DNA of 11,024 bases from Candidatus Peregrinibacteria bacterium (lineage in GTDB: Bacteria > Patescibacteriota > Gracilibacteria > UBA1369 > LOWO2-01-FULL-3). The first letter of the stretch is position 1. Every line of letters begins with the position of its first letter. The notes under the pieces are model-generated. The model was not told the DNA's origin and searched no databases. It saw nothing but the letters and a program-made list of their open reading frames with translations. This document shows, piece after piece, positions 1 through 6,889 of this stretch. The stretch lies in assembly GCA_016214225.1 (NCBI GenBank), contig JACROX010000036.1:1-11024 (forward strand), given 5' to 3'. Both the position numbers and the translations under genes were made by a program.

Positions 1-783
1 AAAAAAGGTTTTGACATAGATGGTCTCGGAGAAAAAGTTGTAATTCAATTGATAGATAGCGGGCTCATACAGTCTCCGGCGGATATTTTTATGCTTAAAA
101 AAAGTGATCTTTTGGAATTGGATTTATTTAAAGATAAAAGAACTGAAAATTTATTAAACAGCATTGAGAAAGCAAAAAATATTTCTTTGGATAAGTTTAT
201 ATTTGCTCTTGGAATAAGATATATCGGGGAACAAAACAGTTATGATTTTGCGAAATTTATTTTGGATCATGCCAAGAAATCTGATAAAAAACTTAGCCGA
301 ATCGAAGGGAAATCCGCGCAAACATCGTTGTTTGAAGAGGAGAAAAATAAAGAAAATGAATTTTTTTCTGTTTTGGATGTTATGGAAACGGTGAAATCTT
401 TTTCATTGGAAGATATTAAAAATATAGACGGTATGGGTGACAAAACGGGAGAAACCGTTTATGCCTGGTTTAATGCCAATGCAAATGTAAAATTTTTAGA
501 AAAACTTTTTAAAGGGGGAGTGGATATAAACGTGAAACAATTAAAATCTTCGGGGAAATTAAAAGGAAAAAGTTTTGTTTTAACCGGATCATTGTCTTCA
601 ATGACAAGAGATCAAGCCAAAGATTTGATAAAGAAAAACGGAGGGAAAATACATTCAACGGTTACAAAAGATACGGATTTTGTCATTTGCGGCGAATCCC
701 CGGGTTCAAAAGCAAAAACAGCTAAAGACCTTGGGATAAAAATTATCGACGAGGAGGAATTTAAATCTTTATGCGGGGAGTGA
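1..783 (+). CDS. ligA: NAD-dependent DNA ligase LigA, C-terminal part (5' end outside the window)
   Basis: LigA seals nicks in duplex DNA using NAD+ during lagging-strand replication and repair. The frame is open from base 1, so the gene begins upstream. The 260 visible residues start just after where the four-cysteine zinc finger normally lies, so the adenylation and OB domains are missing only because the window cuts the gene. Helix-hairpin-helix units are visible at IDGLGEK (about residues 6-12), at FALGIRYIGE (about 61-70) and at IDGMGDKTGE (about 142-151). A BRCT domain fills about 185-260, with the typical LTGSL and GGKI segments. Between the last two HhH units is an insert of about 40 charged residues absent from E. 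coli LigA. It carries QTSLF at residues 107-111, which resembles a beta-clamp-binding pentapeptide. The gene stops at tandem TGA TGA and converges with dnaX. The identity is secure. Confidence 0.95.
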   Translation, partial: KKGFDIDGLGEKVVIQLIDSGLIQSPADIFMLKKSDLLELDLFKDKRTENLLNSIEKAKNISLDKFIFALGIRYIGEQNSYDFAKFILDHAKKSDKKLSRIEGKSAQTSLFEEEKNKENEFFSVLDVMETVKSFSLEDIKNIDGMGDKTGETVYAWFNANANVKFLEKLFKGGVDINVKQLKSSGKLKGKSFVLTGSLSSMTRDQAKDLIKKNGGKIHSTVTKDTDFVICGESPGSKAKTAKDLGIKIIDEEEFKSLCGE

Positions 784-787
784 TGAT

Positions 788-950
788 AGACATGAGAAAT
801 ATTTTATTTTACAGGGCGTGAGGAGCCAGCCGTAGCATTTTGTGAAACTGATAATTCGGCTGGCGACACCCGAGGTGAGCTTGAGATGTTCTTGAATTAC
901 AGCAAGGGGAAAGCGAAACCGTCCCTGTAAAATAAATATTTCTCATGTTT
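788..950. repeat. Long inverted-repeat element with internal hairpins at the ligA/dnaX convergence
   Basis: Bases 791-816 are the reverse complement of 923-947 apart from one bulged T, giving a 25-bp stem; A790/T948 adds one more pair. Inside lies a less AT-rich core of about 106 bases. It holds an exact 8-bp stem (gccagccg 825-832 with cggctggc 857-864, 24-nt loop). It also holds a small hairpin (891-894 with 903-906) nested in a weaker stem (874-882 with 911-920) whose internal loop is GA opposite GAA. The left arm begins 8 nt after the ligA stop, and the right arm lies inside the last codons of dnaX. No long T-tract follows the GC-rich stem, so it is not a classical intrinsic terminator, although it could end transcription from both sides. 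A dispersed palindromic repeat or a structured RNA is also possible. The repeat is certain; its role is unknown. Confidence 0.65.
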
Positions 951-2363
951 CGGCTGAATGGCAATCTCTTTTATGGTAGCTGAAATTTTCACGGGATGAT
1001 CAAAAAAATCTTTTATTATCATTTCCAATTCAACTCTATTATCATGCTCCATCACTTTTTCTTTGTGAAATTTTGTCGCAAATTCAAGTGTAATTACAGA
1101 ATCCTCAAGGCTTACAGGGGCAGATTCCCTCAAGGACATCTTCAATGCTGGGGTTTTTATTCTTTCCGTGATTCTTGGCCAATACTGCTTGAGATTTTCC
1201 AAATTTAAATCAAACTTTGTTTCTTCATTTTCTTGAACACTTGCGATATTTTCAATTTTTTTATGAGGTCTTTCTTCATCTTTTTCTTGCCTAATAACTT
1301 GAGTGGTAGGTTCTTCAACGGCATGATATTCAGGAGACTGAGTGATTTGAATAATGGCTATTTCAAGCGGCAATTGAGGGATTGTGGAAGATGAAATTTT
1401 TTCTTGAGCCTTCTCTAAAATTTCAATAATTTTTATAAATTCAGCGACATTTGCCATGTCATTTTTAGCGACACTCATTAGCATATTATCGCGAACATGC
1501 TGAATAAATTCATGCACAAACTGGCGCAAATCACTTCCTTGTGAGTGAAGATTATTTACGATATCAAGAGAATCTTTGGTGTTTTTCTCCGTTAATTTTT
1601 CAAACAAGCTGTCAATAAGAGAATAATCGCTTATCCCCAAAACATCTTGAACATGTTCGGAAGTTAATTCCCCGTTTGATGTAAGCTGCTCCATCAAACC
1701 TATCGCGTCCCTAAGCCCTCCATCAACATATTTGCTTATCATTTCCAATGCCTTGTCCTCGGCTTCAATTCCCTCTATTTGAGCTATATAAGTTAAACGA
1801 GTCATGATTGCTTTACTGCTGACACGTTTGAAATCAAAGCGCTGGCATCTTGAAATTATTGTTTCGGGAATTTTATGAACTTCCGTTGTCGCAAGGATAA
1901 AATAAGTATGAGTGGGAGGCTCTTCCAAAGTTTTTAATAACGCGTTAAAAGCCTCTTTGGTCATCATATGCGCTTCGTCTATGATGTAGATTTTGCATTT
2001 TGATTTTGTTGGGGCAAACTGAATTTTCTCTTTTAAATCTCTTACTTCATCAATTCCCCTGTTTGAAGCGGCATCAATTTCAATCAAGTCAATAAGTCTT
2101 GCTTCATTGATATCAGAGCAAAATTCACATTCATCGCATGGTTCGAAATCTCCTTTTAAATTTGCGCAATTCAACGCTTTTGCTATTAATCTCGCCGTTG
2201 AAGTTTTTCCTGTCCCGCGAGGGCCGGTAAAAAGATAAGCATGCGAAACGTTATTCCCTTTAATTGCGTTGATTAAAGTCGTTTTAACATGATCCTGTCC
2301 TACAAGATTATCAAAATTGTGGGGGCGATACTTCCTGTATAATGCGATTTTATCTACAGCCAT
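897..2363 (-). CDS. dnaX: DNA polymerase III subunit gamma/tau (clamp-loader ATPase)
   Basis: DnaX is the motor ATPase of the clamp loader, which opens the beta clamp and places it on primed DNA. The product is 488 aa from the ATG at 2363. The AAA+ core is complete: Walker A GPRGTGKT (47-54), zinc-binding cysteines C66, C76, C79 and C82, Walker B IIDEAH (127-132), sensor 1 ATTE (158-161), the SRC arginine finger (171-173) and sensor 2 GGLRD (215-219). The oligomerisation domain follows to about residue 350, then a charged linker and a divergent tail, longer than E. coli gamma and shorter than tau. A GTG at 2396 would add 11 residues, but MAVDKIALYRKYRP is the normal family start, so 2363 was chosen. 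No clear Shine-Dalgarno site precedes it. It is the last gene of the leftward block. Its final residues (about YLFYRDGFAFPLL) are encoded inside the inverted-repeat element at 788-950. Confidence 0.96.
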   Translation of the reverse strand: MAVDKIALYRKYRPHNFDNLVGQDHVKTTLINAIKGNNVSHAYLFTGPRGTGKTSTARLIAKALNCANLKGDFEPCDECEFCSDINEARLIDLIEIDAASNRGIDEVRDLKEKIQFAPTKSKCKIYIIDEAHMMTKEAFNALLKTLEEPPTHTYFILATTEVHKIPETIISRCQRFDFKRVSSKAIMTRLTYIAQIEGIEAEDKALEMISKYVDGGLRDAIGLMEQLTSNGELTSEHVQDVLGISDYSLIDSLFEKLTEKNTKDSLDIVNNLHSQGSDLRQFVHEFIQHVRDNMLMSVAKNDMANVAEFIKIIEILEKAQEKISSSTIPQLPLEIAIIQITQSPEYHAVEEPTTQVIRQEKDEERPHKKIENIASVQENEETKFDLNLENLKQYWPRITERIKTPALKMSLRESAPVSLEDSVITLEFATKFHKEKVMEHDNRVELEMIIKDFFDHPVKISATIKEIAIQPKHEKYLFYRDGFAFPLL

Positions 2364-2440
2364 ATTAAACAATGATGGGGTTGTCCAAGAGCACACTTGG
2401 TGGTAGCTGATACTACCACACTATTGTTTTTTGTTTAATA
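2363..2440. repeat. Nested palindromic element between the glycosyltransferase and dnaX
   Basis: The 9-base sequence tattaaaca (2363-2371) is exactly inverted at 2432-2440 (tgtttaata). Inside are two hairpins: ccaag/cttgg with a 6-nt loop (2385-2400), and gtggtag/ctaccac with a 6-nt loop (about 2400-2419). The outer arms touch both genes: the right arm contains the TAA of the upstream glycosyltransferase, and the left arm abuts the dnaX start codon. In the minus-strand transcript the structure would sit just before the dnaX ATG, so it could dampen read-through or hide the dnaX start. It could equally be a REP-like repeat. There is no strong U-tract after a GC-rich stem, so a simple terminator is not favoured. 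Confidence 0.55.
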
Positions 2441-3538
2441 GTTTTTTGCGGCAAGCTCACGGCATTTTTTTAAAATCTTTTTCTCAAAAACTTCTCTCGA
2501 GAATTGAGTGGCATGGCGGCGGATAGTGTGCGGTTTATAAAATTTTTCGTTATACATAAGTCTGGCCAACCCGTCTTCCATGGAATTCACGTTATCTTCA
2601 AAGAAAAATTCTCCCGTTTTCCCTGATATGACAGTTTCAAGCGCGCCGCCCTTGGCATAAGCGAGAACCGGCTTGCCGCAGGCCATAGCCTCAACTGGAG
2701 TAATCCCAAAATCTTCCTCTCCGGGAAATATGAATGCGCGACAATTTTCCATATATTCCCTGACGGTTTTGTCATCTTTGAATCCGAGAAATGTAATATT
2801 ATCGGAAGCGATACTTTCCAAATATTTTCTTTGAGGACCATCGCCGACAATCAGCAAATTTCTGCCGATTTTATTGAATAACTGAATAGCCAAATCAATT
2901 TTTTTATAAGGGGTTAAAGTAGAAACGATCAAAAAGTAGTTTTCTTTTTTACCTGTTGCTCTGAATTTTTCAATTTCCACCGGAGGATAAATAACATCGC
3001 TGTTTATTTTATAATATTTTTTCAGACGATTTTGGACATTATGCGAATTGGATATATATGTTGTCGGTCTGTCGCAAGCCGCAATGTCCCATTCGCGAAG
3101 ATACCGGATTAAAGGCGCGTAAAAAAAAGTTTTAAGACCTTGTATGTTATTTTCTTTCCTGTATTCACCTGCCCAATCCCACGCGTATCTCATTGGAGAA
3201 TGGCAATAACAAACATGATTTGTCTTTAAAGGAGTTAAAATTCCATGGCTATATGCCGCGCTGGAACTAATGACCAAATCAAATCCTTCAAAATTAAAAT
3301 CTTCAATTGCTTTGGGAAATTTAAAAGTAAGATACCTGTATTTGCCATGCAGAATTTTTTGATATTTTTGAAGAGATGAAGAATGTATCCTTTCTTTTGG
3401 GAAAACATTGCCAATTTTTTTTTCGTCGTAAAACAAAGTAAAAATAGGCGCCTCGGGAAACATATCAGCCAAAACCTTAAGCACTCTTTCAGCGCCTCCA
3501 AGCCTTACCAAAAAATCATGTACCAGAGCAACCTTCAT
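2435..3538 (-). CDS. GT4-family glycosyltransferase (mannosyltransferase-like)
   Basis: This is a predicted retaining glycosyltransferase of the GT-B fold, family GT4, moving a sugar from a nucleotide donor (possibly GDP-mannose) to a surface glycan or lipid acceptor on the cytoplasmic face of the membrane. The product is 367 aa, usual for the family. The N-terminal half starts MKVALVHDFL with the glycine-rich GGAER at 14-18 and the CHSPMRYAWD block at 112-121. The C-terminal donor-binding half has LIVSTLTPYKKID (203-215), the VGDGP loop (231-235) and the EX7E signature E275-E283 (EDFGITPVE). No signal peptide or membrane span is visible. It starts 18 nt after the lipoprotein gene ends and shares its strand, so the two are probably co-transcribed. 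Family assignment is firm; donor and acceptor cannot be read from the sequence. Confidence 0.88.
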   Translation of the reverse strand: MKVALVHDFLVRLGGAERVLKVLADMFPEAPIFTLFYDEKKIGNVFPKERIHSSSLQKYQKILHGKYRYLTFKFPKAIEDFNFEGFDLVISSSAAYSHGILTPLKTNHVCYCHSPMRYAWDWAGEYRKENNIQGLKTFFYAPLIRYLREWDIAACDRPTTYISNSHNVQNRLKKYYKINSDVIYPPVEIEKFRATGKKENYFLIVSTLTPYKKIDLAIQLFNKIGRNLLIVGDGPQRKYLESIASDNITFLGFKDDKTVREYMENCRAFIFPGEEDFGITPVEAMACGKPVLAYAKGGALETVISGKTGEFFFEDNVNSMEDGLARLMYNEKFYKPHTIRRHATQFSREVFEKKILKKCRELAAKNY

Positions 3539-3556
3539 TTAAAAGTCTTCATCCAA

Positions 3557-4000
3557 TTATTTTGTCTTTGCAGGTTTTGTATCCACTTTTGGAGCGGCCT
3601 TGTTGTCAGTTTTAGGTTCTACTTTTGTCGCGGTATCGGAAGGTTTCATCTCTTCCGCAGGCTTTTCTCCAACTTTCTGAACTGAATCTTTAACCTTTTG
3701 TCCAAAATCCACGGGACATTTTGACAAGTCGGCCTTGATTTGATTTTTAATTTCTTGATCCTTACCGTATTTCGCGGTAACAGTTCTCATTACATCGGTA
3801 TCATCGGATTTAAACCCATACTTTTTATAAATATCTCTTACCGGCTGTTCCAATTTAGGATCAAAAATATTTTCTGATTGTAATACCAAACAAGTAGCCT
3901 CAACAGTGGCGTCTATATAAGCTTTCTTTTCATCGCGTTTTTTGATGCAAGCCGTCAGAACCAGAGATAATGCGATTGCAATTATTAAAAACTTTTTCAT
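3557..4000 (-). CDS. Small predicted lipoprotein of unknown function
   Basis: The 147-aa product starts with a textbook lipoprotein signal: basic MKK, a hydrophobic stretch to about residue 15, then the lipobox LTAC with the lipidated cysteine at C18. The mature protein is predicted to be membrane-anchored on the outer side. Residues about 25-110 are a charged, probably helical domain with two further cysteines (C37 and C95) that could form a disulphide. From about 111 to the end, the sequence is a low-complexity Lys/Pro/Thr/Glu-rich tail, probably disordered. I do not recognise the family and assign no function. A promoter lies directly upstream, at the end of polX, and a glycosyltransferase gene follows 18 nt later, which hints at a cell-envelope role. 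No Shine-Dalgarno site is obvious before the ATG. Confidence 0.8.
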   Translation of the reverse strand: MKKFLIIAIALSLVLTACIKKRDEKKAYIDATVEATCLVLQSENIFDPKLEQPVRDIYKKYGFKSDDTDVMRTVTAKYGKDQEIKNQIKADLSKCPVDFGQKVKDSVQKVGEKPAEEMKPSDTATKVEPKTDNKAAPKVDTKPAKTK

Positions 4001-4032
4001 AGGAACTTATTATTAACGAGGTTTATGAAACA

Positions 4033-4060
4033 ATTATACAAGCTTAAAAATAGGAGTCAA
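4033..4060 (-). promoter_or_regulatory. Sigma70-type promoter for the lipoprotein gene
   Basis: On the minus strand TTGACT (4060-4055, five of six consensus bases) and TATAAT (4038-4033, perfect) are separated by 16 nt. Transcription would begin near 4026, about 25 nt before the lipoprotein ATG at 4000. The -35 box overlaps the last codons of polX. It would let the lipoprotein, the glycosyltransferase and dnaX be transcribed separately from comF and polX. Confidence 0.65.
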
Positions 4061-5717
4061 ACTCTTTAAAACTTCTTGCGTTCAGAACGTCTTTTTTTGT
4101 GAGCCATCCGCGTCTTGCGATACCAACCCCATAGTACATAAATTGAAGTTGATCTGTGTCGTGAGAATCGGTGTCTATAACAAATTTAGCGCCTTTATCT
4201 TTTGCCGTTTTTATATATTTGTCAGACAAATCCAGACGCGAAGGATTGGAATTAATTTCCAGCGCGACCTTATTGGAAACACAAGCGTCGATAATTTTCT
4301 CCACATCAAATTCCATTGGGGCTCTCCTGTTTATAAGTCTTCCGCTTGGATGTCCTAAGATTTTAACATAAGGATTTTCTATCGCGGCAATTAATCTCGC
4401 TGTCTGCTCTTTCTCGGGAAGACGCCCGTACAAATGAGCGCTCGCTATGACAATATCGAGTTCTTTTAAAACACTGTCTTCAAAATCGAGAGAACCGTCT
4501 TTCAAAATATCGACTTCGCATCCTTTTAAAATTTTTATTTTTCCACGGAATTTTTTATTTAATTTATCAATCTCCATCCATTGCTCTAGGATATCTTTTT
4601 TGCCCATTCCTCCGGCAACGCCGACAAGAGAGGAATGGTCTGTGATAGCCAAATATTTGTATCCGGCTTTTATGCCGGCAGTAACCATTTCTTCAATGCT
4701 ATTATCTCCATCGCTGTATTTCGTGTGCAAATGAAGATCCGCTTTTATATCATCAACTCCCAAGAAATCGGGGAATTTTTTATATTTTAATCCATATTCT
4801 ATTTCTCCGTCATCGCGTCTTATTTCCGGGATAATATATGGAAGTCCGACCGCTTTAAAAACTTCATCCTCGGTTTTACCGGCAATCATTTTCTTATTTT
4901 TAAATACGCCATACTCGCTTACTTTAAGTCCTTTTTTCTTTGCCAAATCACGAATTTTTATATTATGTTCCTTGCTTCCGGTGAAATAATGCAAGGCCGC
5001 TCCAAAACATTTATCGTCAACAACTCTCAAATCAACATGTATTCCGCTTTCCAAAATTACGCCGGATTTTGTGTCTCCTTCGGACAAAATTTCCAAAACG
5101 TCGGTTGTTAAAATATCAATGTCACCAATGGTTTCCTGCTTTCTTCTAAGGCTTCCGGCGTACTGTATTTTTTCAATTTCAGGAGATTTTTTTAAGTATT
5201 CGATAAACCTTAACGCTTCCTGAGTAGCCTCGCTTATAAGGCTTCTTTTTGTGGCAAAATGAGAATGTTCATCAATCGCTTTTAATATATCTTCTTCGGT
5301 TTTTGGTCCCATGCCGGGAATTTTTGCCACAAGATGTTTGGAGCAAGCGTTTTTTAGTTCTTTTATGTTTTTTATTTTTAAATGGCCGTATAAAAGTTTT
5401 ACTTTTTTTGGTCCGACTCCTCTAAGTTGCAACAATTCCAAAAGACCCGAAGGAAAGCCTTTTTTTAAATCTTCATGTTCCTTGCATTTGCCTGTCTGAA
5501 TAAGTTCCGTGATTTTATCTTTCAATCCTTTTCCGATTCCGGGAATTTTTTCCAAATCCAATGGATTTTTATCCACAACGGCTCTCAAATCATACGGTAA
5601 ATTTAAAATTACAAGGGAAGCTTCCCTGTAAGCGTTTATCTTAAAAAAAATATCACCTTTTATGTTCAAAATATCGGCCATCTCTTCAAAAATTCCGGCA
5701 ATTTTTTTATTATCCAT
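4044..5717 (-). CDS. polX: DNA polymerase/3'-5' exonuclease PolX (family X polymerase with PHP domain)
   Basis: Bacterial PolX fills small gaps in DNA, as in base-excision repair, and carries a Mn-dependent 3'-5' exonuclease in its PHP domain. The product is 557 aa, close to the usual 570. Order: an N-terminal 8-kDa-like helical domain with HhH motifs at IPGIGKG (58-64), LRGVGPKK (98-105) and IPGMGPKT (133-140); then the nucleotidyltransferase palm with GSLRR (188-192), metal-binding D199 and D201 in GDIDIL, and the third carboxylate D229 in VDLRV. The PHP domain runs from about 325 and keeps all expected metal ligands: H329, H331, D336, H361, E401, H428, H456, D517 and H519. Both activities therefore look intact. 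Its ATG overlaps the stop of the upstream glycosyltransferase by 8 nt, which suggests translational coupling. Identity is secure. Confidence 0.95.
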   Translation of the reverse strand: MDNKKIAGIFEEMADILNIKGDIFFKINAYREASLVILNLPYDLRAVVDKNPLDLEKIPGIGKGLKDKITELIQTGKCKEHEDLKKGFPSGLLELLQLRGVGPKKVKLLYGHLKIKNIKELKNACSKHLVAKIPGMGPKTEEDILKAIDEHSHFATKRSLISEATQEALRFIEYLKKSPEIEKIQYAGSLRRKQETIGDIDILTTDVLEILSEGDTKSGVILESGIHVDLRVVDDKCFGAALHYFTGSKEHNIKIRDLAKKKGLKVSEYGVFKNKKMIAGKTEDEVFKAVGLPYIIPEIRRDDGEIEYGLKYKKFPDFLGVDDIKADLHLHTKYSDGDNSIEEMVTAGIKAGYKYLAITDHSSLVGVAGGMGKKDILEQWMEIDKLNKKFRGKIKILKGCEVDILKDGSLDFEDSVLKELDIVIASAHLYGRLPEKEQTARLIAAIENPYVKILGHPSGRLINRRAPMEFDVEKIIDACVSNKVALEINSNPSRLDLSDKYIKTAKDKGAKFVIDTDSHDTDQLQFMYYGVGIARRGWLTKKDVLNARSFKEFDSYF

Positions 5718-6882
5718 CGGTTAATATTTTAAATAATTTTTTCGTGGCGCTTGACCATGAGAATTTTTTTAATTGCCGTTTGCCTTTACCAACAAGCTCT
5801 TTTTGATACTTGTTATCTTTGATTATTTTTGTAAGTCCATCCGATATATTTTTTACATCATAAGGATTCACATACAAAGCGGCTTTCCCCGCGACTTCAG
5901 TCATTGAAGATATGTTTGAAGTCAAAACAGGTTTGCCGAAATAAAAAGATTCCAATATCGGGAATCCAAATCCTTCATAGAGCGAAGGGAACGCGAACAT
6001 TTTACAGCACATCATGAGCGCGGCCTTTTCTTTTTCGTTTATATATCCAGGGATAATAACCTTATCGATTAATTTTAATTTAACGATCGTTTTAAAGATT
6101 TCATCAAAACCGTTGCCTTTTTTCCCCGCTAAAACAAGCTTATACCGCGGGTATGATTTGGAAAATATTTTAAATGCTTTAACAAGTCTGACCAGATTTT
6201 TTTTGCTCTCAAGCCTGCCGATAAAAAGTATATATTTAAAATCCTGCCATTTTTCGAGATATTCCAAAATGTCATTTTTGTCGAATTTTACAATATCAAA
6301 TCCATGCGGGATAACCGCGATTTTATTTTTTGGACAATTAAAAAGAGAAATTAAATCCTGTTTCGTGCTGTTGCTCGGAACTATAATTTTTGAGGCATTT
6401 TTTACCGCGAATTTGGTGCTCCATTCCAAATATTTATAAGCCGTCCACGAATAAGATTTTTTCAAATGCATAAAAGCTGTGTCATGAATCATTATTACGC
6501 TTTTTTTGGGAAGGACGAGCGGAAGAACATGAGAAGGCACAAATAAAACATCAACCGGATTTTTCTTAAGCTCTTTTGATAAGCCCAAAATCGTCCATAA
6601 TCGCTTTGCTTTAATGATTTTAAGCTGAATACATTTTCTGTTCAGATTTATTAGTTTTTGGACTTCCGGAGGGAATTGAGGCTTGTCTCTAAAATATAGA
6701 ATAATTTTATTTTTTTTGGAGTTGAAAACTTTTTTAATTAGATTATTGATTATTTGAAAACTATACCACTCAACTCCTGTGGCTTCATTATGCGCATATC
6801 TTGAGGCGTCAATTCCCAAGCACACCAAAGGTGTGCTAGCTTTTGCTGTGACCCGCCGCAGGCGGGAAACTCCATTTCTCAT
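5710..6882 (-). CDS. GT4-family glycosyltransferase with an in-frame palindromic insert at its N-terminus
   Basis: A predicted GT-B fold, retaining glycosyltransferase of family GT4, resembling mannosyl- or rhamnosyltransferases of surface polysaccharide synthesis. The product is 390 aa from the ATG at 6882. Recognisable blocks are GIDASRYAHNEATGVEWY (23-40, the usual N-terminus of such enzymes), HDTAF (133-137), the acceptor/linker block IVPSNSTK (167-174), the donor-site block IGRLESKKNL (221-230) and EX7E at E303-E311 (EGFGFPILE). The first 22 residues are unusual: they read through two hairpins, giving SRLRRVTAKASTPLVC, whereas relatives normally start just before GIDASRYA. A TTG at 6930 would extend the frame into comF; 6882 is preferred because it is ATG, lies 7 nt after the comF stop and has AAGGAA about 15 nt upstream. 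Donor and acceptor are unknown. Confidence 0.88.
   Translation of the reverse strand: MRNGVSRLRRVTAKASTPLVCLGIDASRYAHNEATGVEWYSFQIINNLIKKVFNSKKNKIILYFRDKPQFPPEVQKLINLNRKCIQLKIIKAKRLWTILGLSKELKKNPVDVLFVPSHVLPLVLPKKSVIMIHDTAFMHLKKSYSWTAYKYLEWSTKFAVKNASKIIVPSNSTKQDLISLFNCPKNKIAVIPHGFDIVKFDKNDILEYLEKWQDFKYILFIGRLESKKNLVRLVKAFKIFSKSYPRYKLVLAGKKGNGFDEIFKTIVKLKLIDKVIIPGYINEKEKAALMMCCKMFAFPSLYEGFGFPILESFYFGKPVLTSNISSMTEVAGKAALYVNPYDVKNISDGLTKIIKDNKYQKELVGKGKRQLKKFSWSSATKKLFKILTDG
6819..6866. repeat. Paired GC-rich palindromes inside the glycosyltransferase start
   Basis: Two perfect hairpins lie 14 nt apart: agcacacc-aaa-ggtgtgct (6819-6837, 8-bp stem, 3-nt loop) and cccgcc-gca-ggcggg (6852-6866, 6-bp stem, 3-nt loop). 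They are far more GC-rich than the surroundings and fall in frame within the first 22 codons of the glycosyltransferase. This resembles REP-type or Rickettsia-palindromic-element-type repeats that insert into genes without breaking the frame. They could also fold in the mRNA just after the start codon and limit translation. The copy number elsewhere in the genome cannot be known from this window. Confidence 0.7.
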
Positions 6883-6889
6883 AAGATGA

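Noticed and set aside
784..896. Possible tRNA or known riboswitch in the structured ligA/dnaX gap
   Set aside because: No acceptor, anticodon or T-arm pattern of a tRNA and no riboswitch signature that I recognise; kept only as an unexplained inverted-repeat element.
2364..2396. GTG start adding 11 residues to DnaX
   Set aside because: It lies inside the palindromic element, and the ATG at 2363 gives the family-typical N-terminus.
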